A DNA stretch of 7,200 nt from Firmicutes bacterium CAG:110 (GTDB taxonomy: Bacteria; Bacillota; Clostridia; Oscillospirales; Oscillospiraceae). Below, one piece after another: positions 5,137 to 7,200 of the stretch. The stretch covers positions 1-7,200 of the forward strand of contig HF988124.1 of the NCBI GenBank assembly GCA_000434635.1, in the 5' to 3' direction. The position numbers were made by a program, and so were the translations under genes. The notes beneath the pieces are model-generated. The model was not told where the DNA came from, made no database searches, and saw only the letters and a list, made by a program, of their open reading frames with translations. Each line of letters opens with the position of its first letter. The stretch's first letter is position 1.

Positions 5137-7182
5137 ATGGCTAAGGACGATTTCGACATGGATTTCCATTTCGATGATGACGACTTCGACCCCAAGGCAT
5201 TTTGGGACGGCGAAGACGGCGCAGATATAGATCTTTCCGAGTTTGACGACGTGCCTTCCGGCGGTGACAAGCTGGATGAAACCGTCGCCGACGGATACGA
5301 CGACGAGCTGGATCTCAGCGGTCTGGGTCTGGACGATGATTCCGATGAGACCGTTGACGAGCTTGATCTGGACGATATTCTGTCCCCCAAGGCCGTTCGC
5401 CGCAATTCTCAGGAGCATGACGATTTCGGCACAAACAAACAGGAGGACGACTCGGACTTTGATGGGACGGAATTTCTGGACGACGAGGACGATCAGACGC
5501 AGGCCGCACCGGAGGATGATTCCGACTTCCAGTCCGCGCCCGAGGATGACGCCGATTTCCATGACGAGCCGGAGGATGAAGACGACTACCCGGATGAGGA
5601 AGTCGAGGACAAGCCTGCCCGCCGCCGGAAGGAAAAGCCTGAAAAGGCCTCCAAACCGCCCCGTGAGCGCAAGCCAAAGGAGCCGAAGGAAGCGAAGCCC
5701 AACGTCTTCACCAAGCTGTATGACCTTTACTTTGCTCCCCTGACGAATAAGGAAGCGCTGGAAGCACCTGTAGACCCTGCCAATCCCCGGCGTCGGCGCA
5801 GGAAGACCAAGGCGCAGATCTTCAAGGAGGTCTACCTGCCCCCGCTGATCGCCTGCGTGTGTCTGATCCTGATCCTCTCCTTCGTCATCGGCGCGATCTC
5901 CAACGCCATTGAGAAGAAGCGGGTCAACGATGCCATCAAGCAGAATGAGATTCAGGCTTCTATCAGCAATGCCCAAGCGGCGGAGGAAGAATATCAGCGG
6001 ATTATGGACGAGGCCGCCGTGCTGGCCGCCAACTATGATTATGAGGGTGCCATTGAGAAGCTGGATTCCTTCCCGGATATTGCAAACTACCCCGATATGA
6101 GCACAAAGCGCGCGGAGTACGTCAACGCAATGAATTCTCTGGTTGAGTACAAGGATTATTCCCAGATTCCCAACCTCAGCTTCCACGTGCTGATCGCCGA
6201 CCCCGCCCGTGCCTTCAACGATAAGGAGCTTGGCGGAAAGTACAATCAGAACTTTGTCACCATCGACGAGTTCTCCAAGATTCTGGAGCAGCTCTACGCC
6301 AACAACTACGTACTGGTGGACTTTGATGACTTCGTCAGCGTCGGGCAGACCGTTTCCGGCACCGATCAATTCGAGGCCAAGTCCATTTTCCTTCCTCAGG
6401 GGAAGAAGCCTCTTATGCTCACCGAGACCATGGTCAACTACTTCGAGTACATGGTTGACAGCAACAACGACGGCGTGGCCGACGCCGGCGGCGCGGGCTT
6501 TGCCAACAAGCTGGTTCTGGATGAAAACGGCGATATCAAGGCTCAGTATATCGACAGCTCTAATAACACCCTGACCGGCAATTACGATTTTGTCCCCATT
6601 CTGGAGGACTTCATCAAAGCCCATCCTGACTTCTCCTATCGCGGTGCCCGCGCCATTCTGGCCGTGACCGGCAGTCAGGGCATCTTCGGCTACCGCTGCA
6701 ACACTTCCTACGTCAGCACCAAGGGCAACGACTTCTATGAGCAGGAAAAGGCCGGCGCTATTGCCATCGTGGAAGCGCTGAAGGCCAAGGGCTACCGTCT
6801 GGCATGCTACACCTACGAAAACGGCAAGTACCGGGATATGAACTCCGCAGGCATTACCGCCGACCTGCAGAGCTGGACGCAGCAGATCAAGCCCATTATC
6901 GGCGATCTGGACACCTTCGTCTTCGCCCAGGCCAGTGACCTTTCCGACTACACCGGCACATCCTTCAACGTCATGTATCAGACCGGTTTCCGCTACTTCA
7001 TTTCCAACAGTAAAGATCCCAGCACCGAGGTGAACAACACCTACGTCCGTCAGAAGCGTCTGATGGTCACCGGCGAGACTATGGTCTGGTATAAAGAGCG
7101 GTTCACTGACAGAGGTCTGTTCGATCCCAACATGGTCGTGGACATGACCGCAAGAGGCAACAACGTTCCCAAGGCAGGTTAA
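5137..7182 (+). CDS. Type II membrane protein with degenerate polysaccharide-deacetylase-like ectodomain
   Basis: A 681-residue protein. Residues 1-158 are extremely acidic, with three 10-residue repeats at 125-154. Residues 159-230 are basic and Pro-rich (RRRRRKTK at 219-226). Residues 235-256 form one membrane segment; the positive residues before it predict an outside C-terminus. A helical, TPR-like stretch (257-335, NYDYEGAIEKLDSF) follows. From 346 on, the pattern SFHVLIADPARAF, FVTIDEFSKILEQLYANNYVLV and KPLMLT, and later AIAIVEALKAKGYRLACYTY, follows the order of NodB-type deacetylases. Their catalytic TFDDG is replaced here by TETMV (429-433), and the metal-binding HxxxH by Y-T-Y-E-N (558-562). 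The whole ectodomain has two histidines (350, 496). It is therefore probably a pseudoenzyme that binds glycan or acts as scaffold rather than hydrolysing. DSNNDGVAD (441-449) resembles a calcium-binding loop. Start ATG 5137 is the only suitable start near the ribosome binding site. The fold assignment is by eye. Confidence 0.75.
   Translation: MAKDDFDMDFHFDDDDFDPKAFWDGEDGADIDLSEFDDVPSGGDKLDETVADGYDDELDLSGLGLDDDSDETVDELDLDDILSPKAVRRNSQEHDDFGTNKQEDDSDFDGTEFLDDEDDQTQAAPEDDSDFQSAPEDDADFHDEPEDEDDYPDEEVEDKPARRRKEKPEKASKPPRERKPKEPKEAKPNVFTKLYDLYFAPLTNKEALEAPVDPANPRRRRRKTKAQIFKEVYLPPLIACVCLILILSFVIGAISNAIEKKRVNDAIKQNEIQASISNAQAAEEEYQRIMDEAAVLAANYDYEGAIEKLDSFPDIANYPDMSTKRAEYVNAMNSLVEYKDYSQIPNLSFHVLIADPARAFNDKELGGKYNQNFVTIDEFSKILEQLYANNYVLVDFDDFVSVGQTVSGTDQFEAKSIFLPQGKKPLMLTETMVNYFEYMVDSNNDGVADAGGAGFANKLVLDENGDIKAQYIDSSNNTLTGNYDFVPILEDFIKAHPDFSYRGARAILAVTGSQGIFGYRCNTSYVSTKGNDFYEQEKAGAIAIVEALKAKGYRLACYTYENGKYRDMNSAGITADLQSWTQQIKPIIGDLDTFVFAQASDLSDYTGTSFNVMYQTGFRYFISNSKDPSTEVNNTYVRQKRLMVTGETMVWYKERFTDRGLFDPNMVVDMTARGNNVPKAG
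5509..5598 (+). repeat. Three 30-base in-frame repeats encoding PED-rich decapeptides
   Basis: The translated units PEDDSDFQSA, PEDDADFHDE and PEDEDDYPDE are exactly ten residues each and contiguous (residues 125-154 of the 681-residue protein). The DNA copies differ mostly at third positions and in the later part of each unit, so the duplication is old or the protein pattern is under selection. Confidence 0.7.
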
Positions 7183-7200
7183 TACGACATTGCGCGCCGG

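Noticed and set aside
5130..5144. Four-codon leader frame (ATG AAC TAT GGC TAA) overlapping the start of the surface protein gene
   Set aside because: It is too short to judge and is expected by chance from the overlapping ATG; nothing suggests it is translated.
5104..6624. 506-residue minus-strand open frame opposite the surface protein gene
   Set aside because: The Val/Leu/Ile-rich product mirrors Asp/Glu/Asn codons of the real gene on the other strand. It has no ribosome binding site and recognisable domains lie only on the plus strand.

Overview
The window looks like chromosomal DNA of a spore-forming, moderately GC-rich member of the Clostridia, most like gut Oscillospiraceae/Ruminococcaceae. 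The signs are a SpoVAC-type spore membrane protein, strong GGAGG ribosome binding sites, and an ECF sigma factor and deacetylase-like surface protein of the kinds seen in that group. The taxonomic call is inference from protein style, not from a marker gene. No mobile element, tRNA, rRNA or CRISPR is visible.

Left half, all on the minus strand (about 18-3675). Read in transcription order it starts with luxS (S-ribosylhomocysteine lyase), then the MTA/SAH nucleosidase gene 10 bases downstream, then a lone spoVAC, closed by a hairpin terminator. The first two genes form the S-adenosylhomocysteine recycling and AI-2 pathway: the nucleosidase makes S-ribosylhomocysteine, which LuxS cleaves. A well-formed sigma-A-type promoter sits just upstream of luxS. 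After the terminator comes a second unit: an ECF sigma factor translationally coupled by an ATGA overlap to a single-pass membrane protein that is probably its anti-sigma partner. Several starts are shorter than the longest open frame; Shine-Dalgarno and promoter positions support internal starts for luxS, the nucleosidase and the sigma factor.

The divergent intergenic region (3676-3928) separates luxS from a plus-strand regulator. It carries two near-identical 13-base palindromes, CAACC-N3-GGTTG, with centres 22 bases apart, plus an adjacent 17-base palindrome. Together they look like an operator for a regulator not yet named.

Right half, plus strand. The regulator (3929-4948) joins a Cro/C1-type DNA-binding domain to about four membrane segments and a LiaF-like C-terminal repeat domain, so sensing and DNA binding may lie in one membrane protein. 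A strong terminator follows. A clear promoter then drives a 681-residue type II membrane protein with a very acidic cytoplasmic domain, a basic stretch, one membrane segment and an extracellular domain resembling polysaccharide deacetylases, but without the metal and catalytic residues.

Two separate candidate envelope-sensing systems (sigma/anti-sigma and HTH-LiaF) flank a methyl-recycling operon, and a surface pseudoenzyme follows. A functional link among them is not shown by the sequence.
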